Source of the DNA: Leucobacter sp. UCMA 4100
GTDB taxonomy: Bacteria; Actinomycetota; Actinomycetes; Actinomycetales; Microbacteriaceae
NCBI RefSeq assembly: GCF_027853335.1
Contig: NZ_JAFEUS010000002.1
Coordinates: forward strand, 2,030,514-2,094,513
Length of the DNA: 64,000 nucleotides
Direction: 5' to 3'
Part shown: piece by piece, positions 51,059 to 59,860 of the stretch
How positions within the stretch are numbered: the stretch's first letter is position 1
Layout of the letters: each line of letters opens with the position of its first letter
The notes under the pieces: generated by a model
What the model was told of the DNA's origin: nothing
What the model saw: the letters and a program-made list of their open reading frames with translations, nothing else
The model's database searches: none
Translations under genes and position numbers: made by a program

Positions 51059-53383
51059 ATGACAACGACAACTACGACGCACCCACTGCCCAACGCGACG
51101 ATTCAGGGCTTCCCGAGAATCGGTCCCGACCGTGAGCTGAAGCGCGCGGTCGAACGCTTCTGGAAGGGCGGCCTGAGCGAGGCCGAACTCATCGATGAGG
51201 TGCGCGAGCAGCGTGCGGCCACCCGCGCACGGCTGGTAGGCCTCGGGCTCCAGGCGAGTGGCGGGGCAGTGCCCGAGAGCTTCAGCCTCTACGACCAGGT
51301 GCTCGACGCCACGGTCGCGGTGGGCGCTATCCCGGCTCGCTTTGGCGACGTTGAGGGGTCAGCCCTGCACCGGTACTTCGTGCTCGCGAGGGGCGACGCC
51401 CAGCACCAGCCGCTCGAAATGACCAAGTGGTTTGACACGAACTACCATTTCTCGGTTCCTGAGATCGACGAGCAGACCGCGTTCGAGGCGAACGCCGACT
51501 GGTACGCCGATGGTGTGCGTGAGGCGAAGCAGCAGGGCATCGAAGCACGCCCGGTGATCGTGGGCCCCGTAACCTACCTGCTGCTCGCGAAGGCGAGTGA
51601 GCAGGCTGCGCCGGGATTCAATCCCGTCACCCGTCTCGCCGACTTGGTCGGGGCATACGCGACGCTCTTGCGTGAGCTCAAGGCTGCCGGTGCGACCTGG
51701 GTGCAGCTCGATGAGCCGGCACTCGTCTCAGACTCGCTCGGGCTTGACCGGGGTGAAATTGTCGCACTCGTCGAAGCGGCATACCGTGAACTCGCGGCCG
51801 AGGCCGACCGCCCAGCGATTGTGTTGAGCGCGCCCTACGGTGACGTGGGCGAGCACCTGACCCGACTCGCAATACTTCCCGTCGAGGCGTTGCACGCCGA
51901 CCTGGTTCGGGGTGCCGTGCCAGAGCCCGCAGCGCTCGCCGAAGCACTCGGCGAAACACAGTTCGTTGCCGGTGTGATTGATGGGCGCAACATCTGGCGC
52001 ACCAACCTGCGCGAGCGTTTTGCTGAGCTCGAGGCCCTTCGCGAAGCTGGCGTTGTCCCGGTCGTCTCAACCTCGAACAACCTGCAACACCTGCCCTACG
52101 ACGTGCGCCGCGAGACGAAGCTCAGCGACCAGCTGAGGTCGTGGCTCGCGTTCGCCGATCAGAAAGTCGAGCAGGTCGTTACCCTCGCCCGCGGGCTCAC
52201 CGAGGGTGCCGGGGCGATTGAGACCGAGCTTGCCGATGTCGAAGCGGTGCTTCGAGACCGCGATCAGGCGCCGGGCGTGCACCTGCCCGAGACGCGTGAC
52301 CGAGTTGCCTCGGTGACCGCCGAGAGTCGTCAGCGTGCGAGCGAAAAAGAGCGGCGTGAAGCGCAGCGGGCCCTCTCGATCCCGCAACTCGCAACAACGA
52401 CGATCGGTTCGTTCCCGCAAACCTCAGAGATTCGGGTCGCTCGCGCTGCTTTCAACCGTGGTGAGATCGACGAGAGCGCTTACAACGCGTTCTTGCGTGA
52501 AGAAATCGAGCGGGTTATTCGCCTGCAAGAAGAGATCGGGCTCGACGTTCTCGTGCACGGTGAGGCCGAGCGCAACGACATGGTCCAGTACTTTGCCGAG
52601 CACCTCGAAGGCTTCGCCGTGACCGAGCACGGCTGGGTGCAGTCGTACGGTTCACGCGCGACCAGGCCCTCGATTCTGTGGGGCGATGTGGTGCGTTCGG
52701 CGCCGATTACCGTCGGCTGGTCATCGTATGCGCAGTCGCTCACCGAGAAGCCGGTCAAGGGCATGCTCACGGGCCCAGTCACGATTCTGGCATGGTCGTT
52801 CGTGCGCGATGACCAGCCGCTCGGGCAAACCGCTGAGCAGGTCGCACTCGCGCTCAGAGACGAAATTCGCGACCTGGGCGAGGTCGGGATCGGCATTGTG
52901 CAGGTCGATGAACCAGCGCTTCGTGAGTTACTGCCGCTCGAAGCCTCGCGCCACGAAGCATATCTCCAGTGGTCGGTTGGCTCCTTCCGCCTTGCGACCG
53001 GCGGGGCACCCGCGGGCGTGCAGATCCACACCCATCTCTGTTACTCAGAGTTCAACGAGATCGTGGGCGCGATCGACGGCCTCGACGCCGATGTCACGAG
53101 CATCGAGGCGGCGAGGAGCCGCATGGACGTCGTGCAACCCATTGGCGACCACGGCTACTCTCGCGGCATCGGCCCCGGGGTGTACGACATTCACTCACCC
53201 CGCGTGCCCGGCGTCGACGAAATTCGCGACCTCATTGAGATCGCCCGTGAGCGGATCGACGCCGAGCTACTCTGGGTCAACCCCGACTGCGGGCTCAAGA
53301 CGCGAGGGTACGACGAGACCGTTGAGAGTCTCAAGAACCTCGTGGCTGCAACGAAGGCCGTGCGTGACAGGGAGCAGGTGTGA
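51059..53383 (+). CDS. metE: Cobalamin-independent methionine synthase
   Basis: 774 residues from ATG at 51059, with GGAGG at 51047-51051. The N-terminal domain begins with GFPRIGPDRELKRAVERFW, typical of full-length MetE. The C-terminal catalytic domain starts at TTTIGSFPQT and holds zinc ligands His659 and Cys661 (HTHLCYSEF) and Cys744 (NPDCGLKTR). It transfers the methyl group of 5-methyltetrahydropteroyl-triglutamate to homocysteine. It is the first gene of a met operon and overlaps the next gene by 4 bases (GTGA). A palindromic motif shared with the adjacent ABC/redox cluster lies in its promoter region. Confidence 0.95.
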   Translation: MTTTTTTHPLPNATIQGFPRIGPDRELKRAVERFWKGGLSEAELIDEVREQRAATRARLVGLGLQASGGAVPESFSLYDQVLDATVAVGAIPARFGDVEGSALHRYFVLARGDAQHQPLEMTKWFDTNYHFSVPEIDEQTAFEANADWYADGVREAKQQGIEARPVIVGPVTYLLLAKASEQAAPGFNPVTRLADLVGAYATLLRELKAAGATWVQLDEPALVSDSLGLDRGEIVALVEAAYRELAAEADRPAIVLSAPYGDVGEHLTRLAILPVEALHADLVRGAVPEPAALAEALGETQFVAGVIDGRNIWRTNLRERFAELEALREAGVVPVVSTSNNLQHLPYDVRRETKLSDQLRSWLAFADQKVEQVVTLARGLTEGAGAIETELADVEAVLRDRDQAPGVHLPETRDRVASVTAESRQRASEKERREAQRALSIPQLATTTIGSFPQTSEIRVARAAFNRGEIDESAYNAFLREEIERVIRLQEEIGLDVLVHGEAERNDMVQYFAEHLEGFAVTEHGWVQSYGSRATRPSILWGDVVRSAPITVGWSSYAQSLTEKPVKGMLTGPVTILAWSFVRDDQPLGQTAEQVALALRDEIRDLGEVGIGIVQVDEPALRELLPLEASRHEAYLQWSVGSFRLATGGAPAGVQIHTHLCYSEFNEIVGAIDGLDADVTSIEAARSRMDVVQPIGDHGYSRGIGPGVYDIHSPRVPGVDEIRDLIEIARERIDAELLWVNPDCGLKTRGYDETVESLKNLVAATKAVRDREQV

Positions 53384-54537
53384 CAACGGGCGTGAGCCAG
53401 CCGCTGCACACCGAACCGGTTGGCTCACTGCCGCGGCCCGCGGCGCTGCAGCGGGCGGTGCTTGAGGCTGAACTGGGGCTCGTGAGCGCCGAAGCTCTTG
53501 CCGAGGCGCAGGATGCCGCGGTCGCCGAGACCCTTCAGCGCATGGCCGAGACCGGGTCACCGATTCTCAGCGACGGCGAGCAGCGTCGGGCGAGCTTTGC
53601 GACCTATTTTCTCGACCAGGGTGATGCTTCTGAGGGGCCCGTGTTTGCGGTGTTCGCCGACGGGCATCACCGTGTGGTGCCGAGGCTGCTGAGGGCGCCG
53701 CTGCGCTACCGGGTGTGGGCCGCTGATGATGTGAAGAAGGCGAGGGCCCTGACCGATGCGCCGCTCAAGCAGGCGGTCATCTCGCCCTCGATGCTCTCGC
53801 TCATGGTGCCTGAGTCTGGGCTCGCGGGCTACACCCGTGCAGAGTTTCTCGACGATGTCGTGACCCAGTGCGCCGAAGACATCCGGCGCTCCTTTGCCGC
53901 AGGCGCGAGCCGGGTGAGCATCGACTTCACCGAGGGGCGCCTCGCCCTGCGTACCGACCTCAGGGCGCCGTGGGCTGGGCCGAGCGCGCTCGCTGGGTTC
54001 ATCGACCTGGTGAATCGCGTGCTCGACGAGCTGACTCCTGAACAGCGTGCGGCAACCGGGGTGCACACGTGCCCAGGCAATGACCGTGACAGCGCACACT
54101 CGGCAGACGTCGATTACGCGAAGCTCATTCCCGAGCTGCTGCAAATCGAGGCGGGCTACTTTCTTGTGCAGGCCGCGAGCGAAGAAGATCCACAGCGAGT
54201 CGCATCGCTCATCGGCTCGCAGCTCGGTGCGCTTGACGAAACGGGGCACCTGCCGCACATTCTGCTCGGGGTGACCGACCCCACAAACCCGAAGCTCGAG
54301 ACCCCCGAAGAGGTGCGCGACCAGCTCGTCAAAGCCTCACGCTTTATCCCGGCGAACCTGCTCGGCTCAACCGACGACTGCGGGTTCTCGCCGTACCTCA
54401 TTGACGACAAACCTCGTCACGGCTCGCCAGACTTCGCCCGTGACGTGGCGTTCTCGAAAATTGCCGCCAGGGTGCGGGGCACGGCGCTCGCCGCAGAGGT
54501 GCTCGGGCTCACGAACGAGACGGTGGGTGCGTCATGA
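53380..54537 (+). CDS. Core-MetE-like methionine synthase paralog
   Basis: 385 residues from GTG at 53380, overlapping metE. It matches only the C-terminal half of MetE: start TEPVGSLPRPAAL, a GEQRRASFATYF substrate loop, and potential zinc ligands His229, Cys231 (GVHTCPGND) and Cys334 (TDDCGFSPY). The N-terminal MetE domain is missing. Such single-domain proteins are known as core-MetE or methionine synthase II family; some use other methyl donors or partners, and some act on other thiols. Its place between metE and metF suggests a role in methyl transfer to a thiol, but not which donor. Confidence 0.82.
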   Translation: MTTGVSQPLHTEPVGSLPRPAALQRAVLEAELGLVSAEALAEAQDAAVAETLQRMAETGSPILSDGEQRRASFATYFLDQGDASEGPVFAVFADGHHRVVPRLLRAPLRYRVWAADDVKKARALTDAPLKQAVISPSMLSLMVPESGLAGYTRAEFLDDVVTQCAEDIRRSFAAGASRVSIDFTEGRLALRTDLRAPWAGPSALAGFIDLVNRVLDELTPEQRAATGVHTCPGNDRDSAHSADVDYAKLIPELLQIEAGYFLVQAASEEDPQRVASLIGSQLGALDETGHLPHILLGVTDPTNPKLETPEEVRDQLVKASRFIPANLLGSTDDCGFSPYLIDDKPRHGSPDFARDVAFSKIAARVRGTALAAEVLGLTNETVGAS

Positions 54538-55451
54538 ACGATGTTTTACTCACCGGAACCCAGCCCACGAAACCCAGGTTCTCGTTCGAGGTGTTTCCCG
54601 CGAGAAGCGGGGCGGCAGCACTTGCCCTCGGCAACGCGGTGCAGCACCTCGCTGCCGAGGCCCCCGGCTTTATCGCCGTCACCTACGGTGCCAACGGCTC
54701 GCACCGTAATGCCTCGCTCGACCTGCTCAAGCACATTCGCGACCACACCTCGGCTCTGCCGCTCGCGCACCTCACGACGGTCAATACGTCGCGCGACGAG
54801 CTGAAGGCGACGATCCACCGCATTCTCGATCTCGGGGTGCACGACTTCTTGGCGCTCGTCGGCGACCCGCCAAAGGGGCTCGGGCTCGATGATCCCGTGT
54901 TTCGCGATGCGCTCAGCGCGGCAGAACTCGTCGAACTCATCGCCGAGGCGCGCGCCGAGCGGCCACCGCTTACGAGCGTCGGGCGAACCGCGGTAGCGGC
55001 CTACCCGAATGGGCACCCACTCTCGCGAAGTCGCGGGGCCGATCTTGAATGGCTAGCGGCGAAGCAACAGGCGGGAGCGCAGTTTGCCATCACCCAGCTG
55101 TTCTTTCACGCCGATGAGTTCTTGGAGTTCGTCGCCGATGCCAGGCGCGCTGGTGTGACGATGCCGATTATTCCGGGGCTCATGCCGGTCGCCACGAGTG
55201 CTCAACTGCGCAAGGTCTCGGCCCTCGCGGGTCAGCCCGCCCCGAAGGAGCTCGAGCGGGCTATCGAACGGGTTGGTGGGTACGCGCCCGACCTCGGGGT
55301 CGCGCACACCATCGAACTCTCGCAGGCGATTCTGGCCGAGAGCATCGACTCGCTACATCTCTACACCTTCAACCGACACGAACAGGTCCTGGCCGTCTTG
55401 CGTGAGCTCGGGTTGCTCACTGCGAAGGCGTCGCCGGGCCATGCACAGTAA
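54534..55451 (+). CDS. metF: Methylenetetrahydrofolate reductase
   Basis: 305 residues, overlapping the previous gene in ATGA. The TIM-barrel family signs are FSFEVFPARSG at the start with the catalytic Glu, FIAVTYGANGSHRN, HDFLALVGDPP, a FAD-contact region YPNGHPLSRSRGADL, and AQFAITQLFFHADEF. It reduces 5,10-methylene-THF to 5-methyl-THF, the methyl donor used by MetE. Placement behind metE makes the methyl supply and use one transcription unit. Confidence 0.93.
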   Translation: MNDVLLTGTQPTKPRFSFEVFPARSGAAALALGNAVQHLAAEAPGFIAVTYGANGSHRNASLDLLKHIRDHTSALPLAHLTTVNTSRDELKATIHRILDLGVHDFLALVGDPPKGLGLDDPVFRDALSAAELVELIAEARAERPPLTSVGRTAVAAYPNGHPLSRSRGADLEWLAAKQQAGAQFAITQLFFHADEFLEFVADARRAGVTMPIIPGLMPVATSAQLRKVSALAGQPAPKELERAIERVGGYAPDLGVAHTIELSQAILAESIDSLHLYTFNRHEQVLAVLRELGLLTAKASPGHAQ

Positions 55452-55464
55452 CGGAGCACGCACT

Positions 55465-56799
55465 ATGAACGACGCACCCTGTCAAAGCCGCACCCCCATC
55501 AGCGATTGGAACGGCTTTGCTTTCGAAACACGGCAGGTGCACGCGGGCGAGTACCGCGATGCGAATCGTGGCCTTCGCGTTCCGCCCGTCGCGCTCTCGG
55601 CCGGCTACGTGTTTGAAGACTTCGACGACGGGGTTGCGAGGTTCAACAGCACCTCGACCGACCCGATTTATTCGCGTCAGGGCAACCCGACGAACCAGGT
55701 CGCCGAGCAGCGATTGGCCTCGCTTGAGGGCGGCAGCGCTGCGGTCACGGTGTCGAGCGGGCAAGCTGCGATCACCTCGGCTATCTTGACGCTCGCGCAA
55801 ACGGGCGACCACATCGTCTCGACCGCGTCAATTTATGGTGGGACGCGCATTTTGTTTGGTCGCAGCATTGCTCGCGCCGGCATTGGCGTCGATTACGTGT
55901 GGAACATCGATGATGACGACGAGTGGCAACGCCTCATTCGCCCCGAGACCAAAGCGATCTATACCGAGTCGGTGCCGAACCCGCTCAACGACATCACCGA
56001 CCTGAGGCGCATTGCCGAGGTCGCCGAGCGCTACCACCTGCCCGTTATCGTCGACAATACGGTCGGCACCCCGGCGCTCATCAGTCCTTTCGCTCACGGA
56101 GCGCACATCACGGTGCACTCGACAACGAAGTTTTTATCGGGGCATGGAGCCGCCGTCGGTGGTGCGATAGTTGACGGCGGATCATTCGACTGGCTCGCCG
56201 CGTCGCGGGCGGGGCGTTCGTACCCACTCATAACCCGTTCGTTGCGGCCCGGCCTCGGCTCGTACGTTGACCGTTTTGGCAGTACCGCGTTTGCGCAGGC
56301 GGCTCGCGAGCAGGTGGTCAACGACATTGGCCCGACCTTCGCGGCCTTTAACGGTTTTCTCTTGCATCAGGGGCTCGAGACCCTGTCGTTGCGCATGGAA
56401 CGCCACGTCGACTCGTCTTTGCGCATTGCCGAGTGGCTCGAAGAGCAGCCCGAGGTGCTTGCGGTGCACTATGCAGGCCTCCCGTCGAACGCTCGCTACG
56501 AGCTTGCGAAACGTGATTACGGGGGCCGCACGGGAGCTGTGTTCGGGGTTGAGGTGCGCGGGGGAGAAGCGGGAGCAAAAGCCTTCTTCAACGGACTGCA
56601 AATCTTCTCACGCATGACCGGTATCGGTGACACACGCTCAATGGTGTTGCATCCGCTTACTTCGACCCACGCGAGCTTTGCTCCGGAGCTGAACCAGCGG
56701 CTCGGCGTCACCCCTGGGTTGCTGCGGCTCTCGGTCGGGCTTGAGCACGCTGAAGACCTCGTGAACGACCTGCGCGGTGCGCTCGATCGGGTGCCGTGA
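55465..56799 (+). CDS. metY: O-acetylhomoserine aminocarboxypropyltransferase / Cys-Met metabolism PLP enzyme
   Basis: 444 residues from ATG at 55465, with GGAG 8 bases before; the open frame further upstream is a shadow of metF. Fold-type-I PLP enzyme of the Cys/Met family: SRQGNPTNQVAEQRLASLEG, cofactor Asp in VIVDNTVGTP, and Lys222 in HSTTKFLSGHG for the Schiff base. The length over 420 and the GGTRILFGRS region fit O-acetylhomoserine sulfhydrylase (MetY) more than MetB. It makes homocysteine directly from O-acetylhomoserine and sulfide. Last gene of the met operon. Confidence 0.9.
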   Translation: MNDAPCQSRTPISDWNGFAFETRQVHAGEYRDANRGLRVPPVALSAGYVFEDFDDGVARFNSTSTDPIYSRQGNPTNQVAEQRLASLEGGSAAVTVSSGQAAITSAILTLAQTGDHIVSTASIYGGTRILFGRSIARAGIGVDYVWNIDDDDEWQRLIRPETKAIYTESVPNPLNDITDLRRIAEVAERYHLPVIVDNTVGTPALISPFAHGAHITVHSTTKFLSGHGAAVGGAIVDGGSFDWLAASRAGRSYPLITRSLRPGLGSYVDRFGSTAFAQAAREQVVNDIGPTFAAFNGFLLHQGLETLSLRMERHVDSSLRIAEWLEEQPEVLAVHYAGLPSNARYELAKRDYGGRTGAVFGVEVRGGEAGAKAFFNGLQIFSRMTGIGDTRSMVLHPLTSTHASFAPELNQRLGVTPGLLRLSVGLEHAEDLVNDLRGALDRVP

Positions 56800-56838
56800 G
56801 ACTCGCTTGAAAGTGCTGTGCGTAAGGGGGCAGCAGCG

Positions 56839-56857
56839 TGCGGCCGTGACTGCCGCA
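56839..56857 (+). terminator. Possible terminator after the met operon
   Basis: TGCGGC and GCCGCA form a 6-bp stem with a 7-base loop, 40 bases after the metY stop. Short and without T-tract, so only a weak candidate. Confidence 0.35.
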
Positions 56858-56931
56858 GGTGATCAGAGACGGTGCAGAAAAGCAAGGAAAGAGTGTTTTA
56901 AAAAGGCCCTCTTATCAGGGTTTATGTCGAA

Positions 56932-56961
56932 TTGACAGGTGAGGTTGCCCTAAGCTATCTT
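56932..56961 (+). promoter_or_regulatory. Promoter of the htaA gene
   Basis: A perfect -35 box TTGACA (56932-56937) and a -10 box TATCTT (56956-56961) with an 18-base spacer. An iron box lies between and over the two boxes. The same TATCTT -10 hexamer occurs in front of hmuT at 62805. Confidence 0.7.
56940..56958. promoter_or_regulatory. DtxR-type iron box in the htaA promoter
   Basis: TGAGGTTGCCCTAAGCTAT matches 14 of 19 consensus positions (TTAGGTTAGSCTAACCTAA). It fills the spacer between the -35 and -10 boxes, ideal for iron-dependent repression of heme uptake. Confidence 0.6.
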
Positions 56962-56965
56962 CAGT

Positions 56966-56995
56966 GATGGTGGTTAGGCCGTACTTACCTCCATC
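56966..56995. promoter_or_regulatory. 30-bp imperfect palindrome downstream of the htaA promoter
   Basis: GATGGTGGTTAG (56966-56977) and CTTACCTCCATC (56984-56995) pair at 10 of 12 positions with a 6-base centre. It starts 4 bases after the -10 box and could be a second operator, for example for a heme-sensing response regulator, or an mRNA hairpin. Confidence 0.4.
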
Positions 56996-57032
56996 AGTTC
57001 TATACTTTCTTAGGTGTGAGGAGCCCTGACGA

Positions 57033-59834
57033 ATGTCACTGTCTCGAGTCCGAAAGTCGATTGCTTCACGGGGAAGTGCCCGGGGCCAAAAGTCCCGAAG
57101 CGCTTTTGCTCTTCTCACTACCTTTCTTGTCGCCTTTGGCAGCATGTTCGCTGTTCCCGCTGCACAAGCAGCCGAGCCTGCCATCGTCACACCGAGCGTT
57201 CAGGCGGTAAGCGCCGATGGAACGCTGACAGTCGACGTAACGGCCACCGGGCTCCCGGACGTTGAGTCAACGTATGCCGCGCTTGTGCCCAAGGGCGGTG
57301 ACGGTACTGAGTACGCTGCTTTTGCAATGCCCTTTCCAACGGTGGCTGGCGGTTCAAGTACGTTCACACTGACCGCGAAAACTGTTGCGGCGGGCGATAG
57401 TCAGGCGCTGATTCGTGGCCAGCAGTACGAGGTGCTGCTCTGGAAACAGCATTCGGCCGCTACGCCCGAAAATGTCTACGGCCGTGCAGACTTGGTGGTT
57501 ACCGAGGCGCAGTGGGACCAATTGTTCCCTCCCGCTCCTGTCGCTCAGGATACGAGTGTGACTCTTTCGGCCGCATCGACCACGCTCACTGAAGGCGAAG
57601 CAACGACGCTGAGTGCTTCGGTAAGCCCGAGTGACGCAGCAGGCACTCTGACCTTTGTAAACGGCGACGCTGTTCTTGGCGCGCCGATTGCAGTCTCTGC
57701 AGGCCAAGCGTCGATCGAGACGGGTGCGCTCGCACTCGGTGATCACACCTTTACCGCCGTCTTTACGCCGAGCGATGAGGCGCTCTTCACGGGCTCTACC
57801 TCTGCTCCTGCCACTGTTTCGGTGACTGCAGCCGAGGCTCCTGTTGATCCGGTTGACCCGGTTGAGCCAGCAACTCCGAAGTTGTCGGTGTCGCCGAATG
57901 CTGATTTGAAGGCTGCTGGTGACACGGTGACGGTGAAGGGTGAGGGTTATAACCCTGAGCAGAGCATTTACGTGTTCTTGTGTGCTGATACTGAGTTGCC
58001 GACTGATTTGTTTACGTATGCGATGGGTTGTCGTGATGGTTCGAAGCAGGTAAAGCCTGAGGCGGATGGCACGTTTGAGCTTGAGTATGCGGTGAAGCAG
58101 CTTGATGGTGGCGCGACTGCGGTGTTTACTGCTGCGAACCATACGGGTATGCAGGATCGTTCGTTTGATGCGAAGGTGCTTCTGAACTTTGCTGAGGGTG
58201 CGACTGAACCAGAGGTTCCGGTCGATCCTGAGACTCCCAAGCCGGTTCAGGGTGGTTTGACCTGGGGCGTGAAAAAAGACTTCGTTGACTACATTGAGGG
58301 CCCTATCGCTAAGGGCTCTGTCAAGATGATGAAACCGGCCACTCGCAAGGGTGACCAGTTCAACTTCCCGCAGATCGTGGGTGGTAAGTGGGATGAAAAG
58401 ACGCAGACTGGCACCGCGAACTTTGGTGGTGCAGTGACCTTCTACGGGCACAAGGGTGCTCTAAACGTCACTCTTGCCAACCCTCAGGTTGTTGTTCAGA
58501 GTAAGAACGCTGCGGTATTGAAAGTCGATTATGAAGGTAAGCGGGTTTCAATCGGAAATGTAGATCTTGCAAGCGCGAAGGCCACGAAAGCGAAAGACGG
58601 AAGCGTTACGTGGAGCAATGCCTCCGTGAAACTGCACAAACAAGGCGTGAACGTTTTCAGCTATGCGTTCGATGGCGACAAGCTAACAACCTTCTACAGC
58701 GAGGGCGATGAGCTTTCAAAGCTCACCTTTACTGTTGGTTCGGCGTCTGACGAGAAACCGATCGTCGTGCCTCCCAAGCCTCCGATCAAGAAGCCAAACC
58801 CGAAGCCGCTTCCGAAGCCCGCTCCGCCAGCCGTCAGCCAGCAGAACGGTGCAGCCGCAGGCTCGCTGACCTGGGGCGTCTCGAGCCCGTTCGCTGCGTA
58901 CGTGCAGGGCAAGATCGCGAAGGGCGGCATTTCGACGCAGGGCGTTGGCGGCGGTCAGGGTGGCTTTGTGTTCCCGCAGGCCGGTGGCGGCAGCTGGAAC
59001 GCACAAACGCAAACCGGTTCGATTCAGTACTCGGGCGTTGTGCTCTTCACCGGGCACGGAGGCCTGCTCTCTGAACCGATCGCCAACCCGACGATCACCG
59101 TTCACAACGCATCGAGCGCAACGCTCACCGCGAGCGGGCGCACCTTCGGCCTCAACCTCGGCGCGGCCTCGAAACAGGTTGGCCCGAACGGCGAGGTGAC
59201 GTGGAGCGGCGTTCCGGTGAGCGGCGGTTTCACCTACGGCTCATATAGCCTTGGCGCCGATCCGCTGAGTTTCACGGTTGGCTCGGCCAGCACGGCTTCG
59301 TACGGCGCGCAGACCGCTGGGTCTCCGCAGGCAACCCGCGCGGTTCCTGAAGAGCCGCCGGCGACGACCGGCCTCGAGGTTCTCACCGACCCCGAGAAGC
59401 TGCGCCCCGGCGCAACGATCGAGATTGAGGGCTCGGGCTTCGAACCCGAAGAGTTCGGCATCATGGTCGTGCTCTATTCTGACCCGATCGTGCTCGACAC
59501 TGAGGCGAGCGCCGACAAGAACGGCGTCGTGCGGTGGATCGGCAAGCTGCCCGAAGATATCGAACCAGGCATGCACACGTTGACCCTGCAGGGCAGCATT
59601 TCGGTTGGCAGCGAGATTGAGATCTTGAAGCCCAAAACGAAAAAGCAGACCCTCGAGGTAAACCGCGACGAGCAGCTTCAGGCCGCCGGCGCGCAGCCGC
59701 TTGCGGTCGCTGAAACCAGTACCGAGGGCTCGAATAATGCCTGGGTGTGGATCGGCGCCGTTGCTCTGCTCGTGGTCGCCGCGGGCGCGGTCACCCTGGT
59801 CGCTGCGCAGCGCCGTAAGGCGCAGCAGGCCTAA
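57033..59834 (+). CDS. htaA: HtaA-domain heme-binding surface protein (two HtaA domains)
   Basis: 933 residues. Signal peptide (cleavage near Ala46 after PAAQA), a beta-rich domain (about 48-165), an Ig-like repeat (about 170-265), a domain of unknown family (about 280-400), HtaA domain 1 (about 407-575, GLTWGVKKDFVDYIEG), a Pro/Lys linker, HtaA domain 2 (about 610-755, SLTWGVSSPFAAYVQG), a C-terminal beta domain, one membrane helix (about 903-925) and a basic tail. Each HtaA domain keeps the Tyr in YVQG/YIEG and the His in TGHGG/YGHKG that bind heme in corynebacterial HtaA. It takes heme from host proteins and passes it to HmuT. Codon use in the first part differs from the rest. Confidence 0.88.
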   Translation: MSLSRVRKSIASRGSARGQKSRSAFALLTTFLVAFGSMFAVPAAQAAEPAIVTPSVQAVSADGTLTVDVTATGLPDVESTYAALVPKGGDGTEYAAFAMPFPTVAGGSSTFTLTAKTVAAGDSQALIRGQQYEVLLWKQHSAATPENVYGRADLVVTEAQWDQLFPPAPVAQDTSVTLSAASTTLTEGEATTLSASVSPSDAAGTLTFVNGDAVLGAPIAVSAGQASIETGALALGDHTFTAVFTPSDEALFTGSTSAPATVSVTAAEAPVDPVDPVEPATPKLSVSPNADLKAAGDTVTVKGEGYNPEQSIYVFLCADTELPTDLFTYAMGCRDGSKQVKPEADGTFELEYAVKQLDGGATAVFTAANHTGMQDRSFDAKVLLNFAEGATEPEVPVDPETPKPVQGGLTWGVKKDFVDYIEGPIAKGSVKMMKPATRKGDQFNFPQIVGGKWDEKTQTGTANFGGAVTFYGHKGALNVTLANPQVVVQSKNAAVLKVDYEGKRVSIGNVDLASAKATKAKDGSVTWSNASVKLHKQGVNVFSYAFDGDKLTTFYSEGDELSKLTFTVGSASDEKPIVVPPKPPIKKPNPKPLPKPAPPAVSQQNGAAAGSLTWGVSSPFAAYVQGKIAKGGISTQGVGGGQGGFVFPQAGGGSWNAQTQTGSIQYSGVVLFTGHGGLLSEPIANPTITVHNASSATLTASGRTFGLNLGAASKQVGPNGEVTWSGVPVSGGFTYGSYSLGADPLSFTVGSASTASYGAQTAGSPQATRAVPEEPPATTGLEVLTDPEKLRPGATIEIEGSGFEPEEFGIMVVLYSDPIVLDTEASADKNGVVRWIGKLPEDIEPGMHTLTLQGSISVGSEIEILKPKTKKQTLEVNRDEQLQAAGAQPLAVAETSTEGSNNAWVWIGAVALLVVAAGAVTLVAAQRRKAQQA

Positions 59835-59860
59835 TATGACAGAGACCTCACGTTAGGAAC

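Noticed and set aside
57001-57025. TTAGGTGTGAGGAGCCC as another DtxR box near the htaA start
   Set aside because: Only about 10 of 19 positions match, and it overlaps the ribosome-binding site; the site at 56940 is better.
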